This document shows positions 5,325 through 6,355 of a DNA stretch of 6,355 nt, one piece after another. The DNA is from JBOGFI01 sp050743365 (GTDB taxonomy: Bacteria > Actinomycetota > Acidimicrobiia > IMCC26256 > JACDBD01). The notes beneath the pieces were generated by a model that was not told where the DNA came from, ran no database searches, and saw only the letters and a program-made list of their open reading frames with translations. The stretch is from NCBI GenBank assembly GCA_050743365.1, contig JBOGFI010000123.1, forward strand, positions 1 to 6,355. Reading direction: 5' to 3'. Every line of letters starts with the position of its first letter. Position 1 is the stretch's first letter. The position numbers were made by a program, and so were the translations under genes.

Positions 5325-6065
5325 GTGGTCGATCGCCAGTTCTCCGATGCCGGTCTCGCCGCCTTGTACGACCTGCTCAACCCGTGGGAGCGACGGGGTG
5401 ACTTCGGCTTTTACCTTCCACTGGTGATGTCGGCGGAGGCCGTGCTCGACGTCGGCTGCGGGACGGGTGCGCTGCTGCACAAGGCCCGGGACGCCGGTCA
5501 CACCGGGCGGCTGTGCGGGCTCGACCCTGCTGGCGGGATGCTCGAGCAGGCGAGGAAGCGGTCGGATATCGACTGGATCCTCGGTGACCTTGCTTCCGTC
5601 GGTTGGGATCGACAGTTCGACCTGGTCGTCATGACGGGCCATGCATTCCAGGTGCTCGTCGAGGACGACGAGTTGCGAGGCTCGCTCGCCGCGATTCGGT
5701 CGGCCCTCACCGAGGACGGCCGCTTCGCGTTTGAGACCCGTAACCCGCTGGTGCGCGCATGGGAGCAGTGGACTCCCGCCAACGCGGTCGAAGCCACCGA
5801 CGCCTCCGGAGCCGTCGTGCGGATGGAGCACGAAGTCGAGACACCGGTCGATGGGGACATCGTCCGTTTCACCACGACGTTCACGAGTCCGAGCTGGGAT
5901 CGGCCGCAGGTGAGCCGCAGCACTTTGAGGTTCCTTGACGCGGATTCGCTGTCCTCGTTCCTGTCCGGTGCCGGCATGGCAATCGAGGAGCAGTTCGCGG
6001 ACTGGACCCGGCACCCGCTGACCGACACGAGCCCCGAGATCATCACCATCGCTCGACGAGGTTGA
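5325..6065 (+). CDS. Class I SAM-dependent methyltransferase
   Basis: This is a Rossmann-fold methyltransferase that transfers the methyl group of S-adenosylmethionine; the acceptor is unknown. It has 246 residues from GTG 5325, the first possible start after an in-frame stop. The N-terminus FSDAGLAALYDLLNPWERRGDFGFYLPL is the lid seen in many small-molecule methyltransferases. Motif I is VLDVGCGTG (40-48). The acidic ribose-binding residue is Asp67 in GLDPAGGM. ILGDLAS (85-91) carries the adenine-side Asp88. FDLVVMTGHAFQVL (98-111) is motif II. A C-terminal antiparallel sheet (about 160-205) with alternating Val/Arg/Thr strands precedes a final helix and EIITIARRG. No signal peptide or membrane segment is seen. 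The gap to the next gene is 102 bases, so co-transcription with the epimerase-like gene is possible but unproven. Confidence 0.92.
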   Translation: MVDRQFSDAGLAALYDLLNPWERRGDFGFYLPLVMSAEAVLDVGCGTGALLHKARDAGHTGRLCGLDPAGGMLEQARKRSDIDWILGDLASVGWDRQFDLVVMTGHAFQVLVEDDELRGSLAAIRSALTEDGRFAFETRNPLVRAWEQWTPANAVEATDASGAVVRMEHEVETPVDGDIVRFTTTFTSPSWDRPQVSRSTLRFLDADSLSSFLSGAGMAIEEQFADWTRHPLTDTSPEIITIARRG

Positions 6066-6167
6066 AACCACAGAGGCGCACCCCGAACGGCACGCACGGC
6101 GCGGCGTAGTGCGATCTGATGACATTACGCGCCCGTCGGCGGTGGTGCAGCTGCTACGCCTGTCGCC

Positions 6168-6355
6168 GTGAGGGTTCTCATCACGGGTAGCTCGGGGCAT
6201 CTCGGCGAGGCACTGGTCCGCGTTCTTGCTTCCGAGGGATTCGATGTCGTCGGGGTCGACACGGTCGGGTCCTCGTACACGAGCGTGGACGGATCGATCC
6301 TCGACCGAGCGTGCGTGCGGCGCTGCGTGGAGGGCGTGGACGCGATCCTCCACGC
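6168..6355 (+). CDS. NAD(P)-dependent epimerase/dehydratase, extended SDR family, N-terminal part
   Basis: The frame runs from GTG 6168 past the end of the window; 62 complete codons are visible. MRVLITGSSGHLGEALVRVLASEGFDVVGVD shows the extended-SDR Rossmann start: a beta strand, the dinucleotide-binding GxxGxxG (G7, G10, G13), a helix, and a second strand ending in Asp31. An acidic residue there usually favours NAD over NADP. The next strand, GVDAILHA, is the usual approach to the (A/H)A motif near the cofactor. The catalytic Tyr-x-x-x-Lys would lie beyond the window, so substrate and activity cannot be judged. No clear Shine-Dalgarno precedes the GTG, so the start rests on the family N-terminus, and leaderless initiation is possible. 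Confidence 0.85.
   Translation, partial: MRVLITGSSGHLGEALVRVLASEGFDVVGVDTVGSSYTSVDGSILDRACVRRCVEGVDAILH

Noticed and set aside
6119..6160. ATGACA as a -35 for the epimerase-like gene
   Set aside because: No acceptable -10 hexamer follows at 15-19 bases; the nearest candidate, TACGCC, is 30 bases away and poor.
5055..6353. 432-codon minus-strand open frame
   Set aside because: It covers the methyltransferase and epimerase-like genes in antisense, with no recognisable motif. The plus-strand genes have clear catalytic and cofactor motifs.

Overview
The window is high-GC DNA from an actinobacterium-like genome. The gene order rimP-nusA-ylxR-infB, the SHSSSIDDPSADRVRR segment of IF-2, and a stand-alone LigD-type polymerase all fit Actinomycetota. 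The IF-2 N-terminus most resembles what I remember of Acidimicrobiia, which is recollection and not a search result.

Left half, minus strand (1-2746): a translation/transcription-factor operon read right to left. The order is a candidate promoter, a short leader with a textbook intrinsic terminator (2668-2695), rimP (2092-2622), nusA (758-2095, ATGA overlap with rimP), ylxR (493 to about 819) and the first 135 codons of infB (1-405, cut by the window edge). RimP matures the 30S subunit. NusA controls pausing, termination and antitermination. YlxR is a small RNA-binding/RNase P-associated protein. IF-2 delivers initiator tRNA. The terminator inside the rimP leader has no upstream minus-strand gene to serve, so it looks like an attenuator for the operon.

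Middle, plus strand (2788-3800): a divergently transcribed stand-alone LigD-family polymerase (PolDom) with all three catalytic aspartates. The reading frame is broken near its 3' end in a GC-dinucleotide run (3610-3617). The true C-terminus continues in another frame to 3800.

Right half, plus strand (3801-6355): loosely packed single genes. These are an alpha/beta hydrolase (4184-4939), a class I SAM-dependent methyltransferase (5325-6065) and the start of an NAD-dependent epimerase/SDR protein (6168 to the edge). They are separated by two gene-free stretches of about 380 bases that contain several perfect inverted repeats. Nothing ties these three genes into one pathway.

I found no CRISPR array, tRNA, rRNA, intact insertion sequence or recognisable new defence or biosynthetic system. 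The points most worth checking are the rimP-leader attenuator, the polymerase frameshift, the repeat-bearing NusA tail, and the hairpin between the Shine-Dalgarno and start codon of the methyltransferase.
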